A stretch of 64,000 nt of DNA from Parapedobacter tibetensis (GCF_024704835.1 NZ_JAMXBE010000005.1:62001-126000), one strand, 5' to 3'; positions 43,323-52,524 are shown, counted from the first letter of the stretch. The notes: a model not told the origin generated them from the sequence alone. Made by a program: numbers and translations.

Positions 43323-45712
43323 TTCTGTAAAATCTCAAATCGCTGGCTGATGCGTATACCATCGTCGTCCACCAACGTGATGCGGTGCAATCCTGCAGGG
43401 ACATTCAGTGCCATTTGGTGGAAACTTTCCGTTTCACCCACGAAAGCGTTGTCGAGATGCCAGTATATTTTACTGCCACGTTTGCGGTGGGCAGCATTGA
43501 AAATAACCTCCCCACGTTGGCCGTCAATTTCTAAAGGTATATAAATTTTTGCATTGTTCTTGGGATAAATCATTTCCATCACTTGACCTTCATCCATATT
43601 GGTACATCCCATATCGAATGGGGGCAATTCACGATAACTGCTATGCCTTGTTTTATAATAATATTCCATGGCTGGTGGCAGTATAAACCATTTGGATGCC
43701 ACTATGTTTTCCGGAGCCGTGCAATCGGCCGTTACTCGGAACGTGCCTTCGGAATTGGTATGGATGATTCGGTGGTACGGGCATACGGTTGATTTAAGGC
43801 CGGCCACGGGAAGATAAACGGTATGGGGACGGGGACAGTCAGCCCCGGCCAAATGGCCGCTTTCACGGCATACGGCGGTCTGCACCATGCGGTTCAACGG
43901 TACCTCGAACCAACCCGATGTGGGCAATAGGCTGAAAATGTCGAAGAGTATAGGGGCTGCTGTTTCAATACCGGTGAGCCCCGGACGCCCTTCGCCGTCG
44001 GCATTGCCCACCCATACGCATACCACATGGCCTGGAGTGAGCCCAATGGCCCATCCATCACGGAAACCAAAGCTTGTGCCCGTCTTCCAAGCGATTTTTT
44101 TTGATGAGGCGAATTGCTCCCATAGGGTTTCCTCCCCGGGACGCATCACCTCATTCATGGCTTGGAAGGTGAAATACAGGGAGGCATGGTCAATAATGGA
44201 GGCCCGTTCCATAGCCTTTACCGATGTTATGGCGGTGTTTTTCAGGTAAGATGGGGGATGGTAGTCGGCAGGATTGTAATCGGCCTTGTGCCGCCCGTAA
44301 TGGTTGAGTGTGCGTGCCATGCTGGCATAAGTACCAGCCAATTGCCACATGCTTACCTCGCAGCCACCTAAAATCATGGATAGGCCATAAAAATCTGCAG
44401 GTCGGCTAAGCGTATGGACACCTGTTCGTTTGAGGAAGGAGTGGAAACGTTGATATTTGTATTGCTGCAACATCTTTACAGCAGGTATGTTGAGGGAACG
44501 GCTTAGGGCGCGTGAGGCCGGTATAGCGCCGTCGTAACCCAAATCGTAGTTTTGTGGTGTATATCCGCCGATCTGGGTGGGTATGTCGGGAATGAGGGTA
44601 TGGGGCAGTATCAACCCATCGGTGAGCATGGCAGCATAGAGAAAGGGCTTCAATGTGCTGCCGGGACTTCTCAGGGCGGTGATCATATCCACATAGCCTT
44701 CGGCTTCAGTCGTATGCACATTGCCAACATAAGCCAGTGCCTTACCGGTTTCCACTTCCAACACCAGTGCAGCAGCGTTGTGGATTCCATTGGCGCTAAG
44801 GTTACGATGGTAACGAGTTATGATGTCTGCTACCTGTTGCTGTAGACCCGAATTTAGGGATGTTTCGACACGCGTGACATCGATATCGAGCTGCTTATAC
44901 TCCTTCTTGAACCGTTCAAGGAGGTGTGGGGCGAGACGGGGTAGGGGGTGAGGCTTATCGGGCAGTGGCTCCAATTTAGCGAGTTCCGCCGTGCTTTGGC
45001 TGATCGTACCGTTTATTGCCAATCTGTCGAGCAGCGCATTGCGCTTTATAAGCAATAATTCCCGGTTTCGTCCAGGATGCACTAGCGAAGGGGCGTTCGG
45101 TAATACGGCGAGCATCGCCGTTTCTGCCCACGAAAGCCGTCCTGGGGCCCGTCCGAAATAACGCCATGCAGCTGCATCCAGCCCCACCACGTTGCTGCCA
45201 AAAGGAGCATTTGCACTATATAACCGAAGAATGGAGGCTTTACCGTAGCCCACTTCCAGTCTGATGGCTAAGACGGCCTCGATAAGCTTTTGCCATATGG
45301 TGCGGGGTTTGTTACGGCTCATGCGGACAACCTGCATGCTTAGCGTGCTGCCTCCGCTCACTATGCGCTTACCCAGGGAGTTTTGATAGATGGCCCTAAC
45401 CAGGGCTATTGGGTCTATCCCGGGATGGTAACGGAAACGCTTGTCTTCAAAAGTAATGATGCATTTGGCGAATTTTTCTGGGATAGTATCCATGGTAGGA
45501 AAGCGCCATTGCCCATCTTCGGCAATGGAAGCACCCATGAGATTGCCCGCTTCGTCCGCGATAACAAATGAGGTAGGGGAGCGGAAAAGTGGCTTAGGCA
45601 ATGAAAAATAGAACAGGATGAGTAGAATTATGGCCGACACCAAAACAACCATGCCTTTCTTGGTTTTGCAAAAGCCAATAAAATTCCTCACACGTGTTTT
45701 TATCCAAGCCAT
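43319..45712 (-). CDS. pbpC: Penicillin-binding protein 1C
   Basis: The 797-residue bifunctional peptidoglycan synthase has a single N-terminal membrane anchor (about 19-39) facing the periplasm. The glycosyltransferase domain has TFEDKRFRYHPGID (Glu near 89) and GGSTLSMQVVRM. The transpeptidase has SxxK at S352-TL-K355, SLN at 406-408 and KTG at 543-545. A C-terminal BiPBP_C beta domain (about 710-795) marks the PBP1C class. The alpha-2-macroglobulin gene that often accompanies pbpC is absent; upstream is a 490-bp AT-rich region. Confidence 0.94.
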   Translation of the reverse strand: MAWIKTRVRNFIGFCKTKKGMVVLVSAIILLILFYFSLPKPLFRSPTSFVIADEAGNLMGASIAEDGQWRFPTMDTIPEKFAKCIITFEDKRFRYHPGIDPIALVRAIYQNSLGKRIVSGGSTLSMQVVRMSRNKPRTIWQKLIEAVLAIRLEVGYGKASILRLYSANAPFGSNVVGLDAAAWRYFGRAPGRLSWAETAMLAVLPNAPSLVHPGRNRELLLIKRNALLDRLAINGTISQSTAELAKLEPLPDKPHPLPRLAPHLLERFKKEYKQLDIDVTRVETSLNSGLQQQVADIITRYHRNLSANGIHNAAALVLEVETGKALAYVGNVHTTEAEGYVDMITALRSPGSTLKPFLYAAMLTDGLILPHTLIPDIPTQIGGYTPQNYDLGYDGAIPASRALSRSLNIPAVKMLQQYKYQRFHSFLKRTGVHTLSRPADFYGLSMILGGCEVSMWQLAGTYASMARTLNHYGRHKADYNPADYHPPSYLKNTAITSVKAMERASIIDHASLYFTFQAMNEVMRPGEETLWEQFASSKKIAWKTGTSFGFRDGWAIGLTPGHVVCVWVGNADGEGRPGLTGIETAAPILFDIFSLLPTSGWFEVPLNRMVQTAVCRESGHLAGADCPRPHTVYLPVAGLKSTVCPYHRIIHTNSEGTFRVTADCTAPENIVASKWFILPPAMEYYYKTRHSSYRELPPFDMGCTNMDEGQVMEMIYPKNNAKIYIPLEIDGQRGEVIFNAAHRKRGSKIYWHLDNAFVGETESFHQMALNVPAGLHRITLVDDDGIRISQRFEILQK

Positions 45713-46202
45713 TGTCCCCGCTAAAATAAGAAAATTTTATCTGCTTTCATGATATGGTGTTCCATCATTAATTGCTAAAATTACTTAGAAATGTATCATT
45801 TATGTGATTATGTATAAACTATTGTATTCTAACATAATATTTATATTTTGCTATAATTTTATCATGAAATTAATTATTTGTTTTAGCATAGAATCTGCGT
45901 TTAGATTAGTTTTAAGCACTTTTCAAAAAAGATGCTTGATTTGAATGAGTTTTGCTAAAATTTTGTCATACATTATGACTATATATGATTTATATAAAGA
46001 ATTATTATATAATTATTTATGAATTGAATGCTATAATTTTAGTGGGTTGTTATTTTGATGTTTAGTAATTGGATTTTGAGTTTGGTCCGCGTTATGCACA
46101 AGCCGGAGGCCGTGATACTGGGAAGTAAATTTTACTGTTTTTGTGATGGATAGCAATGGGCCATTGAAGGTATGCTACGGTTGCTTTATGGGTTCAAATC
46201 CG
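45713..46202. other. AT-rich gene-less island with a repeated GCTAWAATTTT motif
   Basis: There is no convincing gene in 490 bp. From about 45720 to 46080 the sequence is much richer in A/T than its surroundings. A motif GCTAAAAT or GCTATAATTTT recurs five times (45720, 45774, 45850, 45953, 46030). A single exact DnaA-box-like TTATGCACA lies at 46092-46100. It forms the upstream region of pbpC and the downstream flank of the Fur-family gene. Confidence 0.6.
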
Positions 46203-46667
46203 TTACTCCGCAAGCGCTTTGCATTGGGCGCAGCGCCCTACGGCATTGATGCCAACAGAGTCGAGTTGATAACCTTCGGGAAGGTTTATCTTGGGAAGTT
46301 TGATATCTTCAAGGCAATAAATGCTATTACATATCGAACAGATGAAATGTACATGTTGATCATGGTGATGATGCTCATCGCATTCTGTCGAGCACAACGC
46401 ATAGGTGGCCGTGCCATGGAGATCGAATATTTTATGGAGGATGCCTTTTTCCTCGAAGGTAGCCAATACTCGGTAAAGGGTCACACGGTCTATCTCGTTT
46501 CCGAGTAGTTTTTCGAGCTCCGGTTGGGAAATGGCGGTATCCTTGTCGGAAATGATTTGTAATACGCTAAGCCGGGGTTGCGTTACCTTGAGTTTGTTTT
46601 TGCGTAACAAGCGGACAAACTTTTCATTGGCCACCACAGGTTCTGTATCAATTGCTTTAAACATCAT
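46203..46667 (-). CDS. Fur-family metal-responsive regulator
   Basis: The 154-residue protein has the winged-helix domain of Fur proteins (KVTQPRLSVLQIISDKDTAI, then ELEKLLGNEIDRVTLYRVLA). A metal-binding dimer domain follows: HHHHDQHVHFICSICNSIYC with the CxxC pair, and the final CAQC. It could respond to iron, zinc or peroxide; the site set does not decide. The ATG at 46667 coincides with the predicted transcription start, so the mRNA looks leaderless; the next codon (46664) is also ATG. An ATG at 46700 overlaps the promoter and is excluded. Confidence 0.9.
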   Translation of the reverse strand: MMFKAIDTEPVVANEKFVRLLRKNKLKVTQPRLSVLQIISDKDTAISQPELEKLLGNEIDRVTLYRVLATFEEKGILHKIFDLHGTATYALCSTECDEHHHHDQHVHFICSICNSIYCLEDIKLPKINLPEGYQLDSVGINAVGRCAQCKALAE

Positions 46668-46670
46668 GTG

Positions 46671-46701
46671 CAAAATTACATAGGATTGCAATATACACAA
46701 A
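46671..46701 (-). promoter_or_regulatory. Promoter of the Fur-family gene
   Basis: On the minus strand, TTTG (plus-strand 46698-46701), a 19-base spacer and TAATTTTG (plus-strand 46671-46678) form a near-ideal Bacteroidota promoter. The box ends four bases before the ATG at 46667, as at rnpB where the RNA starts four bases after its box. Confidence 0.75.
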
Positions 46702-46709
46702 AAAAAGAA

Positions 46710-46744
46710 GCAAAAAAAGGGAAGGAGTCCATTCCCTTTTTTGC
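46710..46744 (-). terminator. Terminator of the transaldolase gene
   Basis: The arms GCAAAAAAAGGGAA (46710-46723) and TTCCCTTTTTTGC (46732-46744) pair, with A and T runs on both sides, so it can work in either direction. It lies between the transaldolase and Fur-family genes. Confidence 0.8.
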
Positions 46745-46776
46745 TTCGATGTACCTAATGGCGTATTTGATATGCC

Positions 46777-47436
46777 TTATTTTCCTGAAGCTTTGGCGTG
46801 ATCCGCCAAAAATTGGGCCAGTCCACTATCGGTAAGTGGGTGCTTGAGCAATCCCAATATGGCCGATAACGGGCCTGTCATCACATCCGCCCCAATTTTG
46901 GCACATTCGATGATGTGTATAACGTGACGTATGGAGGCTGCCAAAATCTGGGTTTCATATCCGTAATTGTCGTAAATCAACCGGATATCCTCAATCAAGC
47001 TCAATCCGTCAGTAGAAATGTCGTCCAATCGTCCGATAAAGGGTGAAACGTATGTGGCGCCGGCTTTTGCGGCTAATAGCGCTTGGCCTGAAGAAAACAC
47101 AAGCGTACAATTGGTCTTGATGCCATTGCTGCTGAAATATTTAATCGCTTTGATACCGTCTTTAATCATAGGCGCTTTCACTACGATTTTGTCGTTGAGC
47201 TTAGCCAATGCTTCACCTTCTTTGATGATGCTCTCGTAATCGGTGGCAATGACTTCCGCACTTACATCGCCTTCCACGATATCACAGATGGCCTTGTAAT
47301 GATTGATGATGTTTTCTTTCCCTGTGATGCCCTCTTTGGCCATCAGGCTTGGGTTGGTGGTTACCCCATCCAGTACACCCAAATCCTGGGCTTCCTTGAT
47401 TTGTTGAAGGTTGGCGGTATCAATGAAAAATTTCAT
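46777..47436 (-). CDS. Fructose-6-phosphate aldolase / small transaldolase
   Basis: The 219-residue (alpha/beta)8 barrel protein belongs to the short FSA/TalC-like transaldolase group. The start [20 protein letters not shown] and [19 protein letters not shown] motif fit, as does the Schiff-base lysine K87 in [26 protein letters not shown] residues at the C-terminus match the family too. It transfers dihydroxyacetone units or splits fructose 6-phosphate. Sequence alone does not separate transaldolase from aldolase activity. It is monocistronic. Confidence 0.92.
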   Translation of the reverse strand: MKFFIDTANLQQIKEAQDLGVLDGVTTNPSLMAKEGITGKENIINHYKAICDIVEGDVSAEVIATDYESIIKEGEALAKLNDKIVVKAPMIKDGIKAIKYFSSNGIKTNCTLVFSSGQALLAAKAGATYVSPFIGRLDDISTDGLSLIEDIRLIYDNYGYETQILAASIRHVIHIIECAKIGADVMTGPLSAILGLLKHPLTDSGLAQFLADHAKASGK

Positions 47437-47627
47437 GTTCTGGTATGTAATTATTAAATGATGATGTACTTATTAATGTATTAGATTACAGCTTGTAAAA
47501 ATAGGAATAATTACGGTAAAAATCCTGAAAAAGTTGATAAATGATGCAGTAAGAGAGAAGCCCTATATGGTATGGATTTTGTGTGCCTATACATAATTCT
47601 TGCTTTACCATCCCTCAATTTTGAAGC

Positions 47628-48848
47628 ATGCACATTTTTCGGGCTTTCAGACATCGGAATTATCGATTGCTTTTCATTGGGCAGGCCATATCTTTGATGG
47701 GTACCTGGATGCAACGTATAGCCGTGAGTTGGTTGGTGTATCGGCTCACTGAATCGGCTTTGGCGTTGGGGCTGGTATCCTTTGTATCGCTGATTCCATC
47801 GCTGGTACTATCGCCCTTTATTGGGAGTTTCGTAGACCGGAGTAATAAATACCGAATTCTGCTCACCACACAGGCAGGCTTGATGATGCAGGCCGGTACA
47901 TTGGCCCTGTTGGTTTTCCTGGGCGATTATAATGTCATATGGATTGGCCTACTTAGTTTCATCCAAGGAGTTATCAACACGTTCGATGTCACGGCAAGGC
48001 AATCATTGATTGTGGAATTGGTGGAAGATAAGGCAGATTTGCCCAATGCAATTGCACTCAATTCCTCTGCCTTCAACGCTGCCCGCATGCTTGGCCCCGC
48101 CGTGGGCGGAGTGCTGTTGAGCACCTACGGGGAAGGGGCCTGTTTTACGGTCAATTTCGTAAGCTTCATCGCGGTCATCGGGACATTGTTGTTGATAAAA
48201 TTGGAACACAAAGTTTCTCCAACCCGAAAGGAAAGTACTTGGCAGGGATTGAAGGAGGGGTATCGATACCTGCGCAATTCGCCACATCTCTCTACACTTA
48301 TCTTATTGCTGACGGCGTCCAGTCTTTTAGTCATTCCTTATACGACATTGTTACCAGTGATTGCAAGGGAGATGTTTGATGGCGACGCCACCACGTTCAG
48401 CTGGTTTGAAAGTTCGGCAGGATTGGGGGCTATGGCTGGCGCCGTATACATGGCGAGACTTAAATCGGGCACCAACCTACGTTTCCGTGTGATGAAAGCC
48501 TCCGGTTTGTTCGCTTTCGGGATTCTCCTGCTTTCTTTTGCCTCATGGTTACCGCTCGCCTTACTGAGCACGATGCTTGCGGCGATGGGGATGATGGTAC
48601 AGAACACAAGCATCAATACCTATATCCAGACACATGCGATGCCCGCCTTCAGGGCACGGGCCATCAGCTATTACATCATGGCCTTCCAAGGTATATTTCC
48701 CATTGGGAGCTTGCTCATCGGGGCATTGGCGCAAACATTGGGTATCCACTATACCCTGGTACTTCAAGGGACGGCTGGAGCACTGATTACGATCGGTTTT
48801 GTCGCATATATCCGGCAACATATCCAACGGCGATATGTGCAGGTTTAA
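47628..48848 (+). CDS. MFS transporter, enterobactin-exporter (MFS_3) type
   Basis: The 406-residue inner-membrane protein starts FRAFRHRNYRLLFIGQAISL, followed by MGTWMQRIAVSWLVYRLTES, typical of the MFS_3/EntS-like family. ARQSLIVELVEDKADLPNAI and LNSSAFNAARMLGPAVGG are further family stretches. It has 12 hydrophobic segments. Members export siderophores or drugs; no siderophore gene lies near. It converges on the DinB gene with a perfect hairpin between the stop codons. Confidence 0.88.
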   Translation: MHIFRAFRHRNYRLLFIGQAISLMGTWMQRIAVSWLVYRLTESALALGLVSFVSLIPSLVLSPFIGSFVDRSNKYRILLTTQAGLMMQAGTLALLVFLGDYNVIWIGLLSFIQGVINTFDVTARQSLIVELVEDKADLPNAIALNSSAFNAARMLGPAVGGVLLSTYGEGACFTVNFVSFIAVIGTLLLIKLEHKVSPTRKESTWQGLKEGYRYLRNSPHLSTLILLLTASSLLVIPYTTLLPVIAREMFDGDATTFSWFESSAGLGAMAGAVYMARLKSGTNLRFRVMKASGLFAFGILLLSFASWLPLALLSTMLAAMGMMVQNTSINTYIQTHAMPAFRARAISYYIMAFQGIFPIGSLLIGALAQTLGIHYTLVLQGTAGALITIGFVAYIRQHIQRRYVQV

Positions 48849-48878
48849 GCTGTCGGCTAAGCCGATAGCCGACAGCTT
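48847..48878. terminator. Hairpin between convergent MFS and DinB genes
   Basis: AAGCTGTCGGCT (48847-48858) and AGCCGACAGCTT (48867-48878) form a perfect 12-bp stem with an 8-nt loop. No T run follows on either strand, so it may stabilise 3' ends rather than terminate by itself. Confidence 0.6.
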
Positions 48879-48883
48879 ATGAC

Positions 48884-49399
48884 TTATCTATCCCAGAATG
48901 GTGGCGGTTCGATGCCCAAAGAACGGAGATAGACATACCCTTGTCCGCGGTGGTGTATTTCGTTGTCGATGAAATAGAACAGATGCCACCAAATAGGTCC
49001 TTCCCATTGTCCGTAAGCGTTATCAACTTCCTGCAATCGGGTGGGGGGCACTTGTGGCCAGACGTTATTGATGTATTCCGTGCTCCAATCCCACAGGCGA
49101 AGTATGCCTTCTTTTGTCGTAGGGGAGAAGTCCAGTCCTTCGGCGCCGGGTAAGTCTTTAAGATCTTTCCATTCACCAGTGGCAATGCCATGAGCTCCGT
49201 TCGCACCCATGCGATTGAGCTCCATGGCCAGCTCGGCAAAAGTACGCATGCCACCAATAGAATGCGAAAAGAGTTTGTCTTCAGGAAAAGCGTCGACGAC
49301 CCTTCGGGTAAGGCCACGGTGTCCTTGCCAATGCGCTAGCAGCTGATCCAAGTTGATCGTGGTTTCCAGTTTCGGTGTTACCTGATTTTGTGTTTCCAT
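48884..49399 (-). CDS. DinB-family protein
   Basis: The 171-residue helical-bundle protein of the DinB/YfiT-like group has metal-binding histidines in HWQGHRGLTRR and NEIHHRGQGYVYLRSLGIEP, plus an internal histidine-bearing helix. The biochemical role of most members is unknown; some are thiol-dependent transferases. The ATG at 49399 gives the usual length, and the frame extension to 49525 overlaps the previous gene. It follows the two SRPBCC genes by 77 bp and may share their ArsR-controlled transcript. Confidence 0.85.
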   Translation of the reverse strand: METQNQVTPKLETTINLDQLLAHWQGHRGLTRRVVDAFPEDKLFSHSIGGMRTFAELAMELNRMGANGAHGIATGEWKDLKDLPGAEGLDFSPTTKEGILRLWDWSTEYINNVWPQVPPTRLQEVDNAYGQWEGPIWWHLFYFIDNEIHHRGQGYVYLRSLGIEPPPFWDR

Positions 49400-49476
49400 T
49401 GCTCGTTGTTTTTTAATGATATAAACAAAGAAACGACCGACAACTGACAACCCTATGGCAGGCTTATTGAATGGTT

Positions 49477-50004
49477 TTAAATTAATTTTCCATACACGGT
49501 CTCCATATAGGTATGTACAGCCCAAAAGCCCTCAGGTACCTGGCCTGCCAACTTGGCCTCCAAGATGCCCAAATGCGTATGCCAACCACTGGCCACGCTG
49601 ATACGTGTTTCCTGTTTATCTTCGAGTTTTCGGTGGGTGAGGGTCAGGAGCACCTTGCCGTCCGACTGCTCTTCCAGCGCGATGGTCACTTCAGATCCAT
49701 CTCCCCATGTGAAAGCCAAAAGGTGGGGCGGATCGCATTGGCGTATTTGACCGGTGAAACCGTGCCCCTGTTCATAATGCCGATATTTGTCTGGAAGTGT
49801 TTCTTGATGCGGCGATAGGTCGGCATGGAAAAAGCGCAATTCCACCTTGCCCCCCACATGGAGTTCCATGTCGCCGTAGGCGAGCCATTGTCCCCTTTTT
49901 TCGGATTCGGTGAGGTATTCCCATACACGTTCGATGGGCCCCGGAAGCACCCGCCTGAAACGTAGTGTGCCCGGAGCAATAATTTTCCCGTATTTATTGT
50001 CCAT
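49477..50004 (-). CDS. SRPBCC / AHSA1-like domain protein
   Basis: The 175-residue protein of the Bet v1-like fold (AHSA1 type) has FRRVLPGPIERVWEYLTESE, LHVGGKVELRFFHAD and late VASGWHTHLGILEAKLAGQV. The fold binds hydrophobic ligands in a cavity. The ATG at 50004 overlaps the end of the preceding SRPBCC gene by 11 bases, as expected in this operon type. The ligand and role are unknown. Confidence 0.87.
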   Translation of the reverse strand: MDNKYGKIIAPGTLRFRRVLPGPIERVWEYLTESEKRGQWLAYGDMELHVGGKVELRFFHADLSPHQETLPDKYRHYEQGHGFTGQIRQCDPPHLLAFTWGDGSEVTIALEEQSDGKVLLTLTHRKLEDKQETRISVASGWHTHLGILEAKLAGQVPEGFWAVHTYMETVYGKLI

Positions 50005-50467
50005 GTGATACCACCTCCTTGGGGAATTTGTCAGCAATCAAGTTCAGGTTGATCCCATGTTCCAGATAGGCCTTTAGTCCATCCAGTACCGTGGTAAACC
50101 CTCCGGTATTATCGTTTATCTCAGTTAATAATTCCGCTCCCGTTGTAAGGAAGCCGTAATGGGTAATGACTACATACGTGGAATCAACGTCTATCGACTG
50201 AAATTCAAAATCGACAGAAGTAGCTGGTTCGCCCCAATCAATCGATATCTTCTTATTGGGGATGATCTCTTTGACCAATACTTGGGTGGATACATTATAC
50301 ATTTCCCATTCCCAATTAATGGTTTTACCAGCTTCCAGTTTGTCACTTCCTTTGGTAAACCAAAAATTTTTCGTGATTTCTGGATCAATGAATGCTTCAA
50401 AGACTAATTTTGCCGGTTTTCTGATGAGCATCTGTGCTTCAACACAGGGTGATTTTTTAGCTGCCAT
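49994..50467 (-). CDS. SRPBCC / AHSA1-like domain protein
   Basis: The 157-residue protein has the same fold as its neighbour: RKPAKLVFEAFIDPEITKNF, then a WEWEMYNVSTQVLVKEIIPN core and a long C-terminal helix (GGFTTVLDGLKAYLEHGINL). It lies 12 bases after the ArsR gene and overlaps the next SRPBCC gene by 11 bases. ArsR-SRPBCC gene pairs are widespread; the ligand is not known. Confidence 0.87.
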   Translation of the reverse strand: MAAKKSPCVEAQMLIRKPAKLVFEAFIDPEITKNFWFTKGSDKLEAGKTINWEWEMYNVSTQVLVKEIIPNKKISIDWGEPATSVDFEFQSIDVDSTYVVITHYGFLTTGAELLTEINDNTGGFTTVLDGLKAYLEHGINLNLIADKFPKEVVSHGQ

Positions 50468-50479
50468 AGTTTGATTTTT

Positions 50480-50794
50480 TTATTCGGTTTCTTTCAATAA
50501 ACTTTCCAACGTATCCAAGCGGTCATTCCAAAATCTACGGTATTGGTCCACCCATTGGGATACCTCGTTCAAGGATTCCAAGTTAACGTTACAGTATCGC
50601 TCGCGTCCCCGTTTCTTTATAGTAATCAATCCACACTCTGTGAGGATGCGGATATGCTTGGAGACCGCAGGGCGGCTGATGTCAAAATTGTCGGCCACCG
50701 CATTCAGGTTAAGTGGCTGCTGGGCAAGCATATGGATGATGGCCCTCCGAGTAGGATCCGCTATTGCCTGAAATACATCTCTACGAGCTTCCAT
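50480..50794 (-). CDS. ArsR-family HTH regulator
   Basis: The 104-residue winged helix protein starts RRDVFQAIADPTRRAIIHML and has the recognition stretch DNFDISRPAVSKHIRILTEC and RYCNVNLESLNEV. It lacks the cysteine metal-site motif of classical ArsR, so it is of the non-metal type that is often paired with SRPBCC genes. It leads an operon with two SRPBCC genes. A pair of repeats at 50808-50858 just before its start is a likely operator. Confidence 0.9.
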   Translation of the reverse strand: MEARRDVFQAIADPTRRAIIHMLAQQPLNLNAVADNFDISRPAVSKHIRILTECGLITIKKRGRERYCNVNLESLNEVSQWVDQYRRFWNDRLDTLESLLKETE

Positions 50795-50807
50795 TCTTCT
50801 TTATATA

Positions 50808-50858
50808 GGTAACTATTTGGTTTTGTAAATATATGGGTAACCATTTGGTTTCGCAAAT
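50808..50858. promoter_or_regulatory. Two direct repeats before the ArsR gene
   Basis: The copies at 50808-50830 and 50836-50858 share GGTAACYATTTGGTTTYG and end in AAAT, offset by 28 bases. Each contains AACYA and TGGTT arms. They start 14 bases before the ArsR ATG, where a repressor would act. Confidence 0.6.
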
Positions 50859-50918
50859 TTTTTTGAAAAATTTTAAAAAAATCTAACAGGTTTTCATCCA
50901 TAGGGTTAGGACTTTTTA

Positions 50919-51827
50919 TTAAGTTTTTAATTTTTTTATACGATAACTTCTGTTGATAAAATAAACCCCAGATAGCGTTACCAATAAGGCTACTGCGGTC
51001 AACCAGGTAAGCCTTTCATCCAAAAAGAAATAGCCCAAGAGCAGGGCAATGAACGGATTGAAGTAGGCATACACGGAAGCGAGTCCAGAAGGCAAGTGCT
51101 TAAGGGCATATAAAAAACACCCATAGGAAGCTAATGAACCAAATAGGGTAAGGTAGACCAACGCCCAAAGGCTATCTGAAGAAACGGAATTTAACCTAGT
51201 GAAATCATCAAAGAATGCGCTGGCGATGAGCAACACCAAACCACCACTGGTTAGCTGGAAAGCTACATTGACCAATGTGGTGGCCGAAGAAGGTTTATGC
51301 TTGGTATATACCGTACCTGCTGCCCAGCAAAAACAGGCGAAAAAAGCGGCCAATACGCCATAAAGATAGTTTGCATTGGCTAAGTCAGCCAAATTATCCC
51401 TAAAGATGAGCCCTACCCCAACACATCCAAGCAACAACCCAACAATTAGGTGCATATTGACTGCTTTCCGGTCAACACCCGATACATACCCGATTAGTAC
51501 GACATAAACAGGCATCACTGAAACAATAAGTGCAGCCAATCCACTAGGAATGTAACGCTCGGCCCATCCCACCAAGCCATTCCCAAAGGCAATCATCAAT
51601 GTCCCTGCAACAAACTGACGGGTGATATCGCGACGACTGATGCTAATTTTGATGCCAAAAAGAGGCAGGAGCAATAGCAGCAGCCCCCCGGCTGAAATCT
51701 GGCGAATGGCCGAAAATAGGAATGCAGGGAATGTTTCTACCCCGATGCGCATGGCAAAATAGGTGGTACCCCATACGACACAGACCACCGCCAAGGCCAG
51801 GTAAGCATTGATTAATTTCTTGTCCAT
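50919..51827 (-). CDS. EamA-family (DMT) transporter
   Basis: The 302-residue inner-membrane protein has two EamA repeats: NAYLALAVVCVVWGTTYFAM at the start and VLAAFFACFCWAAGTVYTKH near residue 155. It ends with a short basic tail (RSYRIKKLKT). The ATG at 51827 gives the family length; the longer frame to 51968 has no hydrophobic or family features. The substrate is unknown. Another EamA gene lies at 33435. Confidence 0.87.
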   Translation of the reverse strand: MDKKLINAYLALAVVCVVWGTTYFAMRIGVETFPAFLFSAIRQISAGGLLLLLLPLFGIKISISRRDITRQFVAGTLMIAFGNGLVGWAERYIPSGLAALIVSVMPVYVVLIGYVSGVDRKAVNMHLIVGLLLGCVGVGLIFRDNLADLANANYLYGVLAAFFACFCWAAGTVYTKHKPSSATTLVNVAFQLTSGGLVLLIASAFFDDFTRLNSVSSDSLWALVYLTLFGSLASYGCFLYALKHLPSGLASVYAYFNPFIALLLGYFFLDERLTWLTAVALLVTLSGVYFINRSYRIKKLKT

Positions 51828-52026
51828 AAGTGTTTGTCGATAATTTTCTTTTGGAATAGTATATGAAGAAGCAAGTATATTAAAGAAACGGATTTGCTGC
51901 ACAAAACTCGGTAAAAACGGGTATGGGTGTTGACACGGCATTGTCAATTTTGTAAGTAATGACGGCACGGATGTGCATCATCACGTGGCAAGCAGAAATA
52001 GGGTATTTTTTTCTGGAAGCGGATGC

Positions 52027-52512
52027 TTATGCTATGGGAAAATCACGCTTGTCATCATGTTCCGTGGAACGTATAATTGGTGCCTCAGCAGCTACCTCTT
52101 TATGCTTCCGTCTAATTGGGGTAATCAGAAAATAAACACAGGCTAAGCACCAGGTGCCCCAAAATAAGTAGCCACCCGAATGAAAATCCATTTTCATCAG
52201 GCGATGAGAGGTGGTGGTGAAATCCAGGTAAGTAAAATAAGCACCGGTCAATCCAAAGAGTAGAAATAGGAGGAAGGTCACTAAGGAAAGCCTACGGCCC
52301 AATAGTCTTTTGATTAGCCACAGCACGAAAATCAATGCCAGTTGGATAGCAAAAAGCAGGAGAGCTGTCTTCCACCAGATTTTAAAAATACCGTATTCCC
52401 GGTACATTACGCTGATGCCTATTTTTCCGATAAACGACATCTGAGACATCAACATCCCAGAGATGGCGGAGAGCAATGCCTGCACGGCAATAAGGGTACT
52501 CAAGCCTTTCAT
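52027..52512 (-). CDS. Hypothetical four-helix membrane protein
   Basis: The 161-residue protein has about four hydrophobic segments (near 5-25, 45-66, 76-96 and 116-132) and a charged C-terminal tail (RRKHKEVAAEAP and onward). I do not recognise the family. It starts 12 bases after the stop of a lipoprotein gene read in the same direction, so both are likely cotranscribed. Confidence 0.65.
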   Translation of the reverse strand: MKGLSTLIAVQALLSAISGMLMSQMSFIGKIGISVMYREYGIFKIWWKTALLLFAIQLALIFVLWLIKRLLGRRLSLVTFLLFLLFGLTGAYFTYLDFTTTSHRLMKMDFHSGGYLFWGTWCLACVYFLITPIRRKHKEVAAEAPIIRSTEHDDKRDFPIA

Positions 52513-52524
52513 CAGTATACCTGG

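Noticed and set aside
45713..46100. Replication origin
   Set aside because: The region is AT-rich, but only one exact DnaA-box-like site (TTATGCACA, 46092-46100) is present, and no dnaA, dnaN or other origin gene is near.
46190..46215. tRNA T-arm (GGGTTCAAATCC)
   Set aside because: The flanking arms do not pair, no cloverleaf can be drawn, and the stretch overlaps the end of the Fur-family gene.
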